DNA of 64,000 nucleotides from Desulfovibrio sp. JC010 (GCF_010470675.1 NZ_VOIQ01000002.1:62001-126000); one strand, 5' to 3'; positions 7,547-16,860 are shown, numbered from the stretch's first letter. Notes: generated by a model from the sequence alone, not told the origin. A program made the numbers and translations.

Positions 7547-9718
7547 CTAACTCAACCGAGTAGCCTCCAAAACATGCTCAATAGTCTTGAGCTTGTTCAA
7601 AGAACGGTGCAGATGCCCGAGGTCGGTGACCTCAACGGTGAATTCGAGCACGGAACTGCCGTCGAGGTCGGACTTGAATTCACCGGAATCGATGTTCACG
7701 TCCATATCGGTCAGCACGGTACAGATCTTTGCCAGCATACCCTTGTGGTTGCGGCAGCGGATGCGGATCTGGGCCGGATGCTGGGATTCTTCCTGTCCTC
7801 CGGTCCATGAAACATTGAGCAGACGCTCTTCTTCCAGGTTCTTGATATTGGGACAGGTTGCAGAATGGATGACCACACCGCGTCCACGGCTGATGTAACC
7901 GATGATCGGCTCTCCCGGCAGCGGGGTGCAGCACCCTGCAAAACGGATCAGGACGTTATCCACACCTTCGATATCAATGGAATTAGCAGCACTCTTGGCC
8001 TTGTCCTCCTCGGTCTCGTGATGATGCTGTTCCGGCTTGGGTGCTTCTTCCACAACGCCCTCGACTTCATTGAGGATGGCATGGAGGCGTCCCAGCACCT
8101 TGCGCGGGGTGATGCGTGAATAGCCGATATTTGAAAGCAGATCATCCACGTGCCCGAAATTGAATTCATCAGCCAACATGATGAAATAACCGTCTTTCAT
8201 GGCCTTGGCCACATTGATATTCATGCGCCGGCCTTCTTTCTCAAGCAGCTCCTTGGCAAGAATGATGGAACGGGTCCGCTCCTCGGTGCGAATGTAGTGC
8301 TTGATCCTTGTGCGGGCCTTGGCGGTCTTTACGAACTTGAGCCAGTCGCGGCTGGGCTTGCGTTTTTTATCGGTGAAAACCTCGATGGTATCACCGTTCT
8401 TGAGCACGGAGTTGAGCGGCACCATGCGCCCATTGACCTTGGCCCCGGTACAGTGGTTACCTACCTCGGTGTGAATGGAGTAAGCAAAATCAACCGGGGT
8501 GGCACCGTCGGGAAGTTCTTTGATCTCACCAGCGGGGGTGAAGACGTAAACTTCGTCGTTAAAAAGATCGAAACGCAGCGAGGCCATGAATTCACGGGGG
8601 TCTTCCAGCTCGCGCTGCCAGTCCATGATCTGCCTGAGCCATGAAAATCGTTCCGCATCACGGTTGGTCTTGGCGTCGCTCTTGCCGGATTCCTTGTACT
8701 GCCAGTGGGCAGCAACACCGTATTCCGCCACCTGCTGCATCTCTTCGGTCCTGATCTGGATCTCGATACGCTCACCTTCCGGCCCGATGACCGTACTGTG
8801 CAGGGACTGGTACATATTGGCCTTGGGAATGGAAATATAATCCTTGAACTTACCGGAAACAGGCTTCCACATGGAGTGGACCAGACCGAGCACGGAATAA
8901 CAGTCCTTTACGGAATCAACGATGACCCGGAATGCAATAATGTCATGCACCTGATCAAGGCTTAAACCCTGACGCTGCATCTTCTTATGGATGGAATACT
9001 TGTGCTTGGTGCGTCCTTTGATGGTCCCCTTGATTTCGTTATCATCAAGGATACCGGTCAGCAGTCCGATGACGTTATCAACGTATTCCTTACCGATGGT
9101 GTGCTGGCGTTCCAGCCCGTCGGTAATATCCTGATAGACATCCGGCTTGAGGTAGAAGAGACAGAGATCTTCAAGATCGCGCTTGACCATGTACAACCCA
9201 AGCCTGTTGGCAAGGGGGGAGTAGATATCCATGGTTTCCTGCGCAATGAGCAGCTGCTTGTAATTCTTCTGAAAATCAAGGGTGCGCATATTATGCAGAC
9301 GGTCGGCGAGCTTGACCATGAGTACGCGGATATCTTCAGCCATAGCCAGAATCATCTTGCGGATATTCTCCGCCTTGGCGATAGCCTTGGATTCGAAATC
9401 CATCATCCCGATCTTGGTCACACCGTCAACAATGTCGGCAACTTCTTCACCGAAAAGATCAGCAATCTCGTCAATGGTGGTATCGGTATCTTCCACCGTA
9501 TCGTGCAGCAGTCCGGCGGCCACAGTGGGCTCATCAAGACGCATATCGGCCAGAATCTTGGCCACGTGCAGCGGATGGGCGAGATAAGGCTCACCGGAAA
9601 GGCGCACCTGACCTTCATGTGCCCGTGCGGAAAAGACGTAGGCCCTCTGGATCAAGTCCAGATCAGGATCATCAATATAGGTACTGACAACGTCAGTGAT
9701 TTCGTTAATGCGTATCAT
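7547..9718 (-). CDS. rel: Bifunctional (p)ppGpp synthetase/hydrolase (RelA/SpoT family)
   Basis: Alarmone enzyme of 723 residues for the stringent response. The start at 9718 (MIRINEITDVVS) is chosen because a longer frame would begin inside the preceding gene; it lies two bases after that gene's stop. Domains in order: HD hydrolase (LAHPLHVAKI and GLLHDTVEDTDT, about residues 40-110), synthetase with GRTKHKYSIHKKMQ and AFRVIVDS (about 235-330), TGS (VYVFTPAGEIKELPDGATP, about 385), a zinc/helical linker with two adjacent cysteines (IRFAGCCTPLPGEPI), and a C-terminal ACT domain. Both the HD motif and the synthetase loop are intact, so both activities are expected. It probably is co-transcribed with the upstream solute-binding lipoprotein. 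Confidence 0.96.
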   Translation of the reverse strand: MIRINEITDVVSTYIDDPDLDLIQRAYVFSARAHEGQVRLSGEPYLAHPLHVAKILADMRLDEPTVAAGLLHDTVEDTDTTIDEIADLFGEEVADIVDGVTKIGMMDFESKAIAKAENIRKMILAMAEDIRVLMVKLADRLHNMRTLDFQKNYKQLLIAQETMDIYSPLANRLGLYMVKRDLEDLCLFYLKPDVYQDITDGLERQHTIGKEYVDNVIGLLTGILDDNEIKGTIKGRTKHKYSIHKKMQRQGLSLDQVHDIIAFRVIVDSVKDCYSVLGLVHSMWKPVSGKFKDYISIPKANMYQSLHSTVIGPEGERIEIQIRTEEMQQVAEYGVAAHWQYKESGKSDAKTNRDAERFSWLRQIMDWQRELEDPREFMASLRFDLFNDEVYVFTPAGEIKELPDGATPVDFAYSIHTEVGNHCTGAKVNGRMVPLNSVLKNGDTIEVFTDKKRKPSRDWLKFVKTAKARTRIKHYIRTEERTRSIILAKELLEKEGRRMNINVAKAMKDGYFIMLADEFNFGHVDDLLSNIGYSRITPRKVLGRLHAILNEVEGVVEEAPKPEQHHHETEEDKAKSAANSIDIEGVDNVLIRFAGCCTPLPGEPIIGYISRGRGVVIHSATCPNIKNLEEERLLNVSWTGGQEESQHPAQIRIRCRNHKGMLAKICTVLTDMDVNIDSGEFKSDLDGSSVLEFTVEVTDLGHLHRSLNKLKTIEHVLEATRLS

Positions 9719-9720
9719 AA

Positions 9721-11397
9721 TTACTGCTGTAAACTCTTTTTCTTCTGTAACTCTTCGGGAATCCACCACCAATCGGCATTATAGCCCAGACCTGCGGGTT
9801 CCACTTTCAGACCTTGAATTCGACTGCTGTATATGGGCAGAGCCATGGGAACATACAAAAAACAATAAGGCTGCTCTTCATGCATGATCTCCTGAATGCG
9901 GTCATAAATGACCTTGCGTTCAGACTGATCAAGTGTGGACCGGCCACGCTCAAGCAACTCGTCAAGCTCACTGTTTTTATATTTGATAAAATTAAGTCCG
10001 CCGTCTACGGCCTTGGATGAATGCCAGACCGTATAGCTGTCAGGGTCCTGCAGAATATTCCAGCTGAGCAGGGTGGCATCAAAACGTCCCTTTAGAATAA
10101 AATCATTAAGAAACGCCGCCCACTCAACAGTCCTGATCTTAACATCGATTCCGACACCCTTTAGACGGTTCTGAATAATTGTTGCGGACTTAATACGCAA
10201 GGAATTTCCCTGATTAATGATAATCGTAAAGGAAAAAGGTTTGCCGTCACGGTCAAGAATCCCGTCCCCGTCACTGTCGGACCACCCCGCTTCCTCAAGC
10301 AAAGCTTTTGCTTTTTCAGGATGATAGCCATAGGGTTTGAGCTTATCATTATACACCCATGTACCGGGTTTATACGGTCCCATGGCCGGATAGCCCAGTC
10401 CCAGAAGCACACCTTTGACGATCTCTTCCTTGTCAATGGCGTAGTTAATGGCCTTGCGCACCCGCACATCTTTGAAAAAAGGGCTTTCCATATTAAACCC
10501 GAGATATGAATAAGAAAAGGAAAGGTATTTGAATTTCTGAAAATCACGTTCCCAATTCCCGCCCTTGGTCTGAAAAAGATACTGCTGCGGGGTCAGCCCC
10601 ATGTTGTCGAGACTGCCGCTTTTCAACTCCAGAAACTGCGTGGAAAGATCAGGTATGACCCGGTATACCAGTTCATCAATGTACGGGCGTCCCTCAAAGT
10701 AATCATCATTAGCCTCAAGTATCAATCTGCGGCCGGGAACCCATTCCTTAAGCTTGTACGGCCCCGCTCCAACGGGATTACGCCTGTACTTGGTGGTATT
10801 CAGGTCTTCACCTTCAAGAATGTGCTTGGGCAGAATATCTGAAGCCCAGGTAATCAGGGAACGGGCAAAAATATTGTCATAACGTACTTCGAAAGTATAT
10901 CTACCGGTCCGCTTGAATTCCTTGATATTCTTGAAATCCCCGGCATAAGCGGTGGGGGTATTCGGATCAAGCATCATATTATAAGTAAATTCAACATCTT
11001 CAGCAGTCAAAGGCTTTCCGTCAAACCACTTGATATCTTCCCGGAGCTTGAACTTTAACAGCTTACCGCCTTCCAGCACTTCGAAAGATTCAGCAGCATA
11101 TGGAACAAGTTCGATATCTTTGTTGTATTTAAGCGCAGAAACAAATATCTTGCTGGCGACAGTGTGGCTTGCAGAATCTGAAGAGAGTGTGGAAATCAAA
11201 CACATGGGCTCAGCCAGCGTCGGCTCAGTCAGCCTGCCGCCATAAACGGGTTTGGAATCAGCAATTTTTACAGCAGCCGGGGCGGGACCAGTCTTTGTAT
11301 CGGCGTCCTTGCCAGCCTGCTGTCCGCCATCCTGACCGCAGGCTGGAAGAAAAGCCAGACAAGTAATCATCACTGCGGCAAAGAGAAATCTGTTCAT
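9721..11397 (-). CDS. ABC-type peptide/oligosaccharide-binding lipoprotein (SBP family 5)
   Basis: A 558-residue solute-binding protein with a lipoprotein signal (ITCLAFLPAC, cysteine 20), so it is likely anchored on the outer face of the inner membrane. Family-5 hallmarks include KLREDIKWFDGKPLTAEDV near residue 118, the segment RRNPVGAGPYKL, and VRKAINYAIDKEEIV. A stretch SDSDGDGILDRDGK resembles a calcium-binding loop often inserted in such proteins from this group. No permease or ATPase genes are adjacent, so it is an orphan binding protein here. Dipeptide or oligopeptide is the default ligand for the family; the actual ligand is unknown. Confidence 0.9.
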   Translation of the reverse strand: MNRFLFAAVMITCLAFLPACGQDGGQQAGKDADTKTGPAPAAVKIADSKPVYGGRLTEPTLAEPMCLISTLSSDSASHTVASKIFVSALKYNKDIELVPYAAESFEVLEGGKLLKFKLREDIKWFDGKPLTAEDVEFTYNMMLDPNTPTAYAGDFKNIKEFKRTGRYTFEVRYDNIFARSLITWASDILPKHILEGEDLNTTKYRRNPVGAGPYKLKEWVPGRRLILEANDDYFEGRPYIDELVYRVIPDLSTQFLELKSGSLDNMGLTPQQYLFQTKGGNWERDFQKFKYLSFSYSYLGFNMESPFFKDVRVRKAINYAIDKEEIVKGVLLGLGYPAMGPYKPGTWVYNDKLKPYGYHPEKAKALLEEAGWSDSDGDGILDRDGKPFSFTIIINQGNSLRIKSATIIQNRLKGVGIDVKIRTVEWAAFLNDFILKGRFDATLLSWNILQDPDSYTVWHSSKAVDGGLNFIKYKNSELDELLERGRSTLDQSERKVIYDRIQEIMHEEQPYCFLYVPMALPIYSSRIQGLKVEPAGLGYNADWWWIPEELQKKKSLQQ

Positions 11398-11488
11398 GTT
11401 ATCCTTATTTTTTTGAATAAAAACCTTTCATTAAGCCAACTACATTGATAATATAAGCAGTATGGACTATTGTGGATTAAAAGCCAAG

Positions 11489-11503
11489 TAACGAACCGTT
11501 ACA
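11489..11503. other. Small palindrome upstream of the SNF2 helicase gene
   Basis: GTAACGAACCGTTAC has five-base arms and lies in a 240-base non-coding stretch between the divergent solute-binding gene and the helicase gene. It could be an operator; nothing identifies a regulator. Confidence 0.3.
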
Positions 11504-11637
11504 GATTGACCCGAATCGCTTTTTACTTTACGGATTCAGCGGAAGCGGTTTAACGCGTACTATTTTTACACTAAGCTATTTATTTCATATAAGATATAAT
11601 AAACTATGGAAAGTTACAGTTCGGGGAAAACGTAATC

Positions 11638-14600
11638 ATGTCTCAAAACGAAGAAGCTGTAGTAAAATCAATTCTCAAAGCATTTGTCTCAGACACCGTA
11701 CCGGAATATATTCTGGACGGCGCACGCACGATCGTAAATTCTGACGGGGTCCTGAAACTCGATCTTAAAAAACGCGAACGCTACTGGGATGTGGACGCCA
11801 CCATCCAAGGCGATGATTTTCAAAACTACTCCTCAGAGCTGGGTCTTAACCTGGCCGAGGAAAGCATAAACCATTACTGCAACTGCCCGGAATCCTTTTC
11901 CGGCGTGTGCAAACATGTGGGTGCTGCTGCATTAAAGCTGCTTCTCTCCCTTGATTCCGAGGAAGAAAAAGCCGAAAGCCAGAAGCAGGCCGACTGGCGC
12001 CAGAATTTCCGTTCATTCTTTGCCACGGAACTGGAGCCCGAAGCAGGCAAGCACTACATTATTTACCGCATGTACCCGGAACCGGAACGCTTGCAGGTGG
12101 CCTTTTTCCGGGCCCGCCAGAACAAGTCCGGCCTCTCTCAGGTGCAGAACGAAATAGAACTGCAGGATATCATCGAAAAACCGGAATGGGCCGAAACCTC
12201 GCCCAGCCTGCCGCATGTTTCCGAACAGATCGGGCACTACCTTGATTACCGCGGACACCGGGTGGAAATTCCCGCCGGGCTGCATGCATGGTTTTTTACT
12301 GCCATCAAAGACGAATATTACATGTTCCTGCGCGATACAGATATTCCCATCCGCATTGAAAGCAGAACCATGCAGCTAAAACTCTCCCCGGAACTTTCCG
12401 AGGAAGGTCTTTCATTCGACATCCTGCTTTCCGATGAAGGCAAACCGCCTTTCTCCATAATGGATGACGATGAAGTCTTTTTCTACGGCAGACTGCCGCT
12501 CTGGGTATACTGGAAACAGGGTTTCTACCCGGTCCAGACCACTCTTGCTCCCAAACTGGTGCAGGAAATGCGCATCCAGAATCCGGTCATCCCTCCCGGG
12601 GATATCCCGGAATTCCTTGACCGTGTCTGGACCCAGATTCCGGTTTCCGACCTGCACGACCATGAGGAATTCCTTGAGAAGATGCAGCCGTTCTTTGTAC
12701 CGGCCACATTCAATCCCAAGCTCTACCTCAACGAGGAAGGTTCACTGCTGACCATCAGGGTCGACAACACCTACGATACCGAGCATGGGGAAATCTCCAT
12801 GGGCGAACCCAACCCCGACCTGCAGACCGGAAGCTACAAGGATGGCGAAAAATCCTATCTTGTACGCCGTGCTCAGGACGAGGAAGCACAGCTTTTTGCC
12901 GAACTGCGCGACATGGGTTTCCAGCCGCGTAACAACTCCATCTGGTTCATGGAACAGGAAGCGGCCATCACCTTCCTGCTGGACCACTATCCGCAGCTGG
13001 TTGAAGCCTACCGCATCTACGGTGAGAAAAACCTGACCCGTTACAAGGTAAGGCTGACCAATCCGCAGATTGTTGCCGAAGTTGAAACAGACGAAGACAA
13101 CAAGTGGTTCAACCTCGACATCAACGTTGAATACGATGACCAGCGCGTGCCCATTGAAAAAATATGGGAAGCGTGGAGTCAGGGCAAACGTTATGTCCAG
13201 CTCAAGGACGGCTCTTACACCAGCCTGCCCGAATCATGGCTCAAGAAACTCAGCCACAAGCTCAAGGCTCTGGGTTACGATCCCGAACAGCCTCCGCGCC
13301 AGCAGTTCGAGCAGTATGAAACTCCGGTGCTGGACAAGATCATCGAAGACCTTCCCGACGCCAAGACTGACGAACATTTCGTCAAACTGCGTGAGAAGAT
13401 CCACAACTTTGATGAAATCAAAATGCTTGATCAGCCCAAGGCACTGAATGCGACCCTGCGTCCCTATCAGGTACAGGGCCTCAGCTACCTGAACTTCCTG
13501 CGCGACTACAAGTTCGGCGGCATCCTTGCGGATGAAATGGGTCTCGGTAAAACCATTCAGACCCTGTCCTTCATCCTTTCCCTGCACGAGCGGGGCATTA
13601 CCGGACCGAACCTGATCATCGTGCCCACTTCGGTCATGCCCAACTGGGAACGTGAGGCGCAGAAATTCTGCCCGCACCTGCCGCTTTTGACCATTTACGG
13701 CTCAAGACGCGAGGACCTGTTCAAGAAAATTCCGGATTCAACAATCGTAATAACCACTTACGCATTGCTGCGCCGGGACCTTGAAGAGCTGCTCAAGCAC
13801 GAATATACTTCTGTGATTCTGGATGAAGCCCAGAACATCAAGAACCCGAACACCATCACCGCCAAGTCGGTGCGCAAGCTTAAGAGTGACATGCGCCTCT
13901 GCCTTTCCGGTACGCCCATTGAGAACAACCTCTTTGAGCTCTGGTCTCTGTTCGAATTCCTCATGCCCGGCTTCCTCAGCTCACAGCATGCTTTCCAGAG
14001 GGGCATTGTCAAACCCATCAAGGATGGTGACGAAGAGACCCTCAACTATCTGCGCACAAGGGTGAAACCGTTCATCCTGCGCCGTACCAAGTCCGAGGTG
14101 GCCAAGGACCTGCCGCCCAAGATCGAGACCGTCCATTACTGCGATCTCATCGAGGAACAGCGCGAACTTTACAACGCCCTTGCCAAACGCCTCAAAGATC
14201 AGGTGCTCAAGGATGTGGACGAGAAAGGCATGGCCAAGAGCCAGATGTCCATTCTCGACGCACTGCTCAAGCTGCGCCAGATCTGCTGCCACCCGCGGTT
14301 GCTCAAGCTGGATATGCCCGGCCTGTCCACCAACCTGCCTTCCGGTAAATTCGACGCCTTCAAAGACCTCATCTTTGATATCGTTGAAGGCGGACACAAG
14401 GTGCTGGTCTTCTCCCAGTTCGTACAGATGCTGCACGTTATCCGTTCATGGCTGACCATTAAGGATATCCCCTTCACCTACCTCGATGGCTCCAGCAAGG
14501 ACCGCTTCGAGCAGGTGGACCGCTTTAACGACAGCCCGGATATCCCCATCTTCCTGATCTCGCTGAAAGCAGGCGGTACCGGTCTTAACCTGACCTCCGC

Positions 14601-14847
14601 CGACTACGTCATCCACTACGATCCGTGGTGGAACCCGGCAGTGGAAAATCAGGCCACTGACCGTACCCACCGTATCGGCCAGAAACGTCAGGTCTTTGCT
14701 TACAAGATGATCTGCCAGAACACCGTGGAAGAAAAGATCCTCGGCCTGCAGGAAATGAAGAAGAGCGTTGCGGATGCCATTATTCCGGGTCAATCCGCGC
14801 TCAAGTCACTCACCCGTGACGACCTCGAAATGTTGTTCGAAATTTAA
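11638..14847 (+). CDS. SNF2-family helicase-like ATPase with SWIM zinc finger
   Basis: A 1069-residue protein of the bacterial SWIM-SNF2 type. The SWIM finger HYCNCPESFSGVCKHVGAAA lies near residues 78-97. The ATPase half has motif I ILADEMGLGKT (about 628), VPTSVMPNWEREA (Ia region), the Walker B box VILDEAQNIKNP (about 725), LSGTPIENNLFELWSLF, and the C-terminal helicase lobe with LISLKAGGTGLNLTSADYV, DPWWNPAVENQATDR and THRIGQ. Homologues translocate on DNA and are thought to remodel DNA-protein complexes; a role in transcription or repair is only suggested. It stands alone with its own terminator. The ATG is preceded by GGGGA about 10 bases upstream. Confidence 0.95.
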   Translation: MSQNEEAVVKSILKAFVSDTVPEYILDGARTIVNSDGVLKLDLKKRERYWDVDATIQGDDFQNYSSELGLNLAEESINHYCNCPESFSGVCKHVGAAALKLLLSLDSEEEKAESQKQADWRQNFRSFFATELEPEAGKHYIIYRMYPEPERLQVAFFRARQNKSGLSQVQNEIELQDIIEKPEWAETSPSLPHVSEQIGHYLDYRGHRVEIPAGLHAWFFTAIKDEYYMFLRDTDIPIRIESRTMQLKLSPELSEEGLSFDILLSDEGKPPFSIMDDDEVFFYGRLPLWVYWKQGFYPVQTTLAPKLVQEMRIQNPVIPPGDIPEFLDRVWTQIPVSDLHDHEEFLEKMQPFFVPATFNPKLYLNEEGSLLTIRVDNTYDTEHGEISMGEPNPDLQTGSYKDGEKSYLVRRAQDEEAQLFAELRDMGFQPRNNSIWFMEQEAAITFLLDHYPQLVEAYRIYGEKNLTRYKVRLTNPQIVAEVETDEDNKWFNLDINVEYDDQRVPIEKIWEAWSQGKRYVQLKDGSYTSLPESWLKKLSHKLKALGYDPEQPPRQQFEQYETPVLDKIIEDLPDAKTDEHFVKLREKIHNFDEIKMLDQPKALNATLRPYQVQGLSYLNFLRDYKFGGILADEMGLGKTIQTLSFILSLHERGITGPNLIIVPTSVMPNWEREAQKFCPHLPLLTIYGSRREDLFKKIPDSTIVITTYALLRRDLEELLKHEYTSVILDEAQNIKNPNTITAKSVRKLKSDMRLCLSGTPIENNLFELWSLFEFLMPGFLSSQHAFQRGIVKPIKDGDEETLNYLRTRVKPFILRRTKSEVAKDLPPKIETVHYCDLIEEQRELYNALAKRLKDQVLKDVDEKGMAKSQMSILDALLKLRQICCHPRLLKLDMPGLSTNLPSGKFDAFKDLIFDIVEGGHKVLVFSQFVQMLHVIRSWLTIKDIPFTYLDGSSKDRFEQVDRFNDSPDIPIFLISLKAGGTGLNLTSADYVIHYDPWWNPAVENQATDRTHRIGQKRQVFAYKMICQNTVEEKILGLQEMKKSVADAIIPGQSALKSLTRDDLEMLFEI

Positions 14848-14888
14848 TGCAGCCGTAACAATTAAATGATTACCCGTGATTAAGTAGG

Positions 14889-14924
14889 CCCGGAACCGTC
14901 TTTTGGTTCCGGGTTTTTTATTTT
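14889..14924 (+). terminator. Terminator of the SNF2 helicase gene
   Basis: CCCGGAACC pairs with GGTTCCGGG around a 7-base loop and is followed by a run of six T and further T-rich bases. Confidence 0.9.
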
Positions 14925-14938
14925 CAGGAGTAATATCA

Positions 14939-15607
14939 ATGAACAGCGATAATTTATCTATTCTGGCCTACACCGACAGTCACCAGCCCTACCGCAATTT
15001 TCAGAACCATTCCAAAATGGAAATAAAGTTCTGCTCTGATCTGGAACAATTTTTCCAGGAAGCACTGAGCCATGACTTTTCCGGGATGATCCTTGAAATG
15101 AAAAAAGTCATGTCCACCCCGGCCCGCGAACGCAACAAGATATTCACCCTTGCCGCAGACAAGCCCCTCATGCGTACCCGCATAAACAAAGGGGCAGCCA
15201 TTTTTGTTGACGACCCGGACCGCTTCCGGGACCACTGCACCCAAAAGAAAAAAGCCCTTATCCGCCGCAACGACAGGGTGAATGTAGACCTGCAGAGCAA
15301 AATCAGCCACGGTGACGACCACGCCATGGCCAATAAATTTGATGCTGAAATAATCAATTTATCTGAAACCGGATGCTACCTGAAAACAGACACCGATCTC
15401 TCTGCAAACCAGCTCGTCAATATCAAAATCTGTAAGCTTGCCAACCAGCTTCCCATTTGCGGCGGTATCCGCTGGTCTACCATTCCCAAAGACGGTGTTT
15501 ACGGCTACGGAATCCAGTTTATGAAAGCCGAGCCGGACCAAACTGCCCAACTATATACTGAATTCATTAAACCGGGACTGAAAAAAGAGACTGCCCCCTC
15601 CGCCTAG
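14939..15607 (+). CDS. PilZ-domain protein with a family-specific N-terminal domain
   Basis: A 222-residue protein. The ATG at 14939 is chosen because AGGAG lies 8 bases before it; an earlier frame start would run through the terminator. Residues about 1-105 form a domain with no known name (SGMILEMKKVMSTPARERNK), and about 110-215 a PilZ domain with the c-di-GMP arginines in RRNDRVNVD and the DxSxxG-like stretch INLSETGCYLK. It is therefore probably a c-di-GMP effector. The gene at 16204 is a clear paralogue, since both share the order SG.IL..KKVM.TP..RN.IFT. The target of its signal is unknown. Confidence 0.85.
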   Translation: MNSDNLSILAYTDSHQPYRNFQNHSKMEIKFCSDLEQFFQEALSHDFSGMILEMKKVMSTPARERNKIFTLAADKPLMRTRINKGAAIFVDDPDRFRDHCTQKKKALIRRNDRVNVDLQSKISHGDDHAMANKFDAEIINLSETGCYLKTDTDLSANQLVNIKICKLANQLPICGGIRWSTIPKDGVYGYGIQFMKAEPDQTAQLYTEFIKPGLKKETAPSA

Positions 15608-15660
15608 CCGCCTTTTTATAACCCGCAGAATTACTAATTCTCTACAAAAATAATGATTTG

Positions 15661-15689
15661 TTGTTGACAACAATTCATTATCTAATTTA
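15661..15689 (+). promoter_or_regulatory. Candidate promoter with palindrome TTGTTGACAACAA
   Basis: A 13-base palindrome (15661-15673) contains a -35-like TTGACA (15664-15669); a weak -10-like TTAATT begins 17 bases later at 15687. It precedes the small gene at 15738. Confidence 0.4.
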
Positions 15690-15692
15690 ATT

Positions 15693-15711
15693 GATATTGA
15701 AACTCAATTTC
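15693..15711 (+). promoter_or_regulatory. Fur-box-like sequence
   Basis: GATATTGAAACTCAATTTC matches 14 of 19 positions of the E. coli Fur consensus by direct comparison. It overlaps the expected transcription start of the downstream small gene, a position suited to repression. Iron regulation is inferred. Confidence 0.45.
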
Positions 15712-15737
15712 ACAAACTTAATAATCCGGAGGAACAA

Positions 15738-16040
15738 ATGTTTATTCCCGATTCAATGTGCGGATACTCAGCAGAGGTAAAACTTAACGAACGTGAAGCG
15801 GTCAAAATTTCATTATTTGAAGTACAATTCACCCAGAAAGCAATGATCCTGATCGGCATGGGCATAAAAAAACTGGCAGCCAAGCACGGCCTGCCCGAAG
15901 GAATCATCAAAGAACACATGAAGGGCAACCTCTTCATCGCTCCGCCCTCACAGCATCTTTACTTTCTCTTCCATGTACCGGAAATCGATGCGGACATGCA
16001 TATTGCAATACCGCCCTGCCATTACTATTTCGTGGGTTAA
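15738..16040 (+). CDS. Small protein of unknown function, possibly iron-regulated
   Basis: A 100-residue protein that I do not recognise. The ATG is supported by GGAGG six bases upstream. It has no signal peptide or obvious membrane segment; the middle is amphipathic (TQKAMILIGMGIKKLAAKHG) and the C-terminus is aromatic and His/Cys-containing (IPPCHYYFVG). Upstream lie a promoter-like TTGACA and a Fur-like box. It sits between two paralogous PilZ-type genes and is followed by a structured intergenic element. A role linked to iron is suggested only by the Fur-like site. Confidence 0.7.
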   Translation: MFIPDSMCGYSAEVKLNEREAVKISLFEVQFTQKAMILIGMGIKKLAAKHGLPEGIIKEHMKGNLFIAPPSQHLYFLFHVPEIDADMHIAIPPCHYYFVG

Positions 16041-16057
16041 AAATTAAGTTGAACACA

Positions 16058-16165
16058 TATTTCACGGGAGGGAATCTGGCCAGATTTTCCACGTATCGTG
16101 TAAAGGAAAGTCCGTCTCCGGCACCTGCTCCGGCCTGCAGGTGAACAGATTTCTCCCGTGATATT
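16058..16165 (+). ncRNA. Candidate structured RNA or complex terminator
   Basis: A long inverted repeat closes this 108-base element: TCACGGGAG-G-GAATCTG at 16062-16078 pairs with CAGATTTCTCCCGTGA at 16146-16161. Inside are two smaller hairpins: TTTCC/GGAAA (about 16086-16108) and CACCTG/CAGGTG (16122-16143). The whole folds as a three-way junction by eye and ends in GATATTTTTAT. It may be a small RNA, a riboswitch-like leader of the gene at 16204, or an elaborate terminator of the gene at 15738. It matches no riboswitch class I know. Confidence 0.5.
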
Positions 16166-16203
16166 TTTATACACTGACAAACTATTGGGGAATGGTGGAG
16201 GTA

Positions 16204-16860
16204 ATGAGTCAGCAAAACAATCAGGTAATTATCTATACTGATAATCCTGAACAATATTCAAATTCAACACTCTCAGCATACGTAAAGCTGGAGTTCTGCT
16301 CCTGCCCGGCAAAATTCTGCCATGCTCTGCTGGAAAAAGAATATTCCGGGACAATTCTTGATGTACGCAAGGTCATGAACACGCCCTGCTGTGACCGAAA
16401 CAGGATATTCACCATTTCATCCGGGATACCGACCATCAGAACCCTTGAAAAAGGAAAGAGGCCCGTTTTTCTGGACGACCACGAGAATTTCATCTGCGAC
16501 TGCCTGACCCGCAAGTGCGCCATTCCGGGATCATCCTGCCCGATCAATGTCAATATGGCGGTGGAAATCAGCCTTGAAGATGATCCGGCCATGTCCCGGT
16601 CCGTGCACGGAACAATCCATCACATTTCGGAAAAAGGCTGCACTTTCCACACTGATGCGGATCTCAGGGACAAAAAATTTCTATTTCTTAAAATATTCTC
16701 TCTGAAAAACAGACTGCCCATCTATGCCGGCGTCTACAAAGCGCAGAGTAAGGCCCACTGCTCCTGCGGATTCAGGGTAAAATTTCTGGATTTAAAAGAT
16801 GACCAGAAGGAAGAAATAATCGAGGCAATCAAATCGGATGAATCCACGGCACTGGAGTAG
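16204..16860 (+). CDS. Cysteine-rich PilZ-type paralogue lacking the c-di-GMP arginines
   Basis: A 218-residue paralogue of the protein at 14939. It shares the N-terminal domain (YSGTILDVRKVMNTP, RNRIFTISS) and the C-terminal PilZ-like fold (HHISEKGCTFHTDADL). However, the RxxxR segment of the sister is replaced by SSCPINVNM, so canonical c-di-GMP binding is unlikely. It contains 12 cysteines, among them FCSCPAKFC, PCCD, ICDCLTRKC and HCSCG, against 5 in the sister. This suggests metal or redox sensing, which is inference. The start is uncertain: GGAGG lies only two bases before the ATG at 16204, and an ATG at 16192 lacks a ribosome-binding site. The structured element lies just upstream. Confidence 0.75.
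   Translation: MSQQNNQVIIYTDNPEQYSNSTLSAYVKLEFCSCPAKFCHALLEKEYSGTILDVRKVMNTPCCDRNRIFTISSGIPTIRTLEKGKRPVFLDDHENFICDCLTRKCAIPGSSCPINVNMAVEISLEDDPAMSRSVHGTIHHISEKGCTFHTDADLRDKKFLFLKIFSLKNRLPIYAGVYKAQSKAHCSCGFRVKFLDLKDDQKEEIIEAIKSDESTALE

Noticed and set aside
8987-9784. A 265-codon plus-strand frame opposite rel
   Set aside because: It shadows conserved rel domains and continues past the rel start into the next gene; no ribosome-binding site or family motif.
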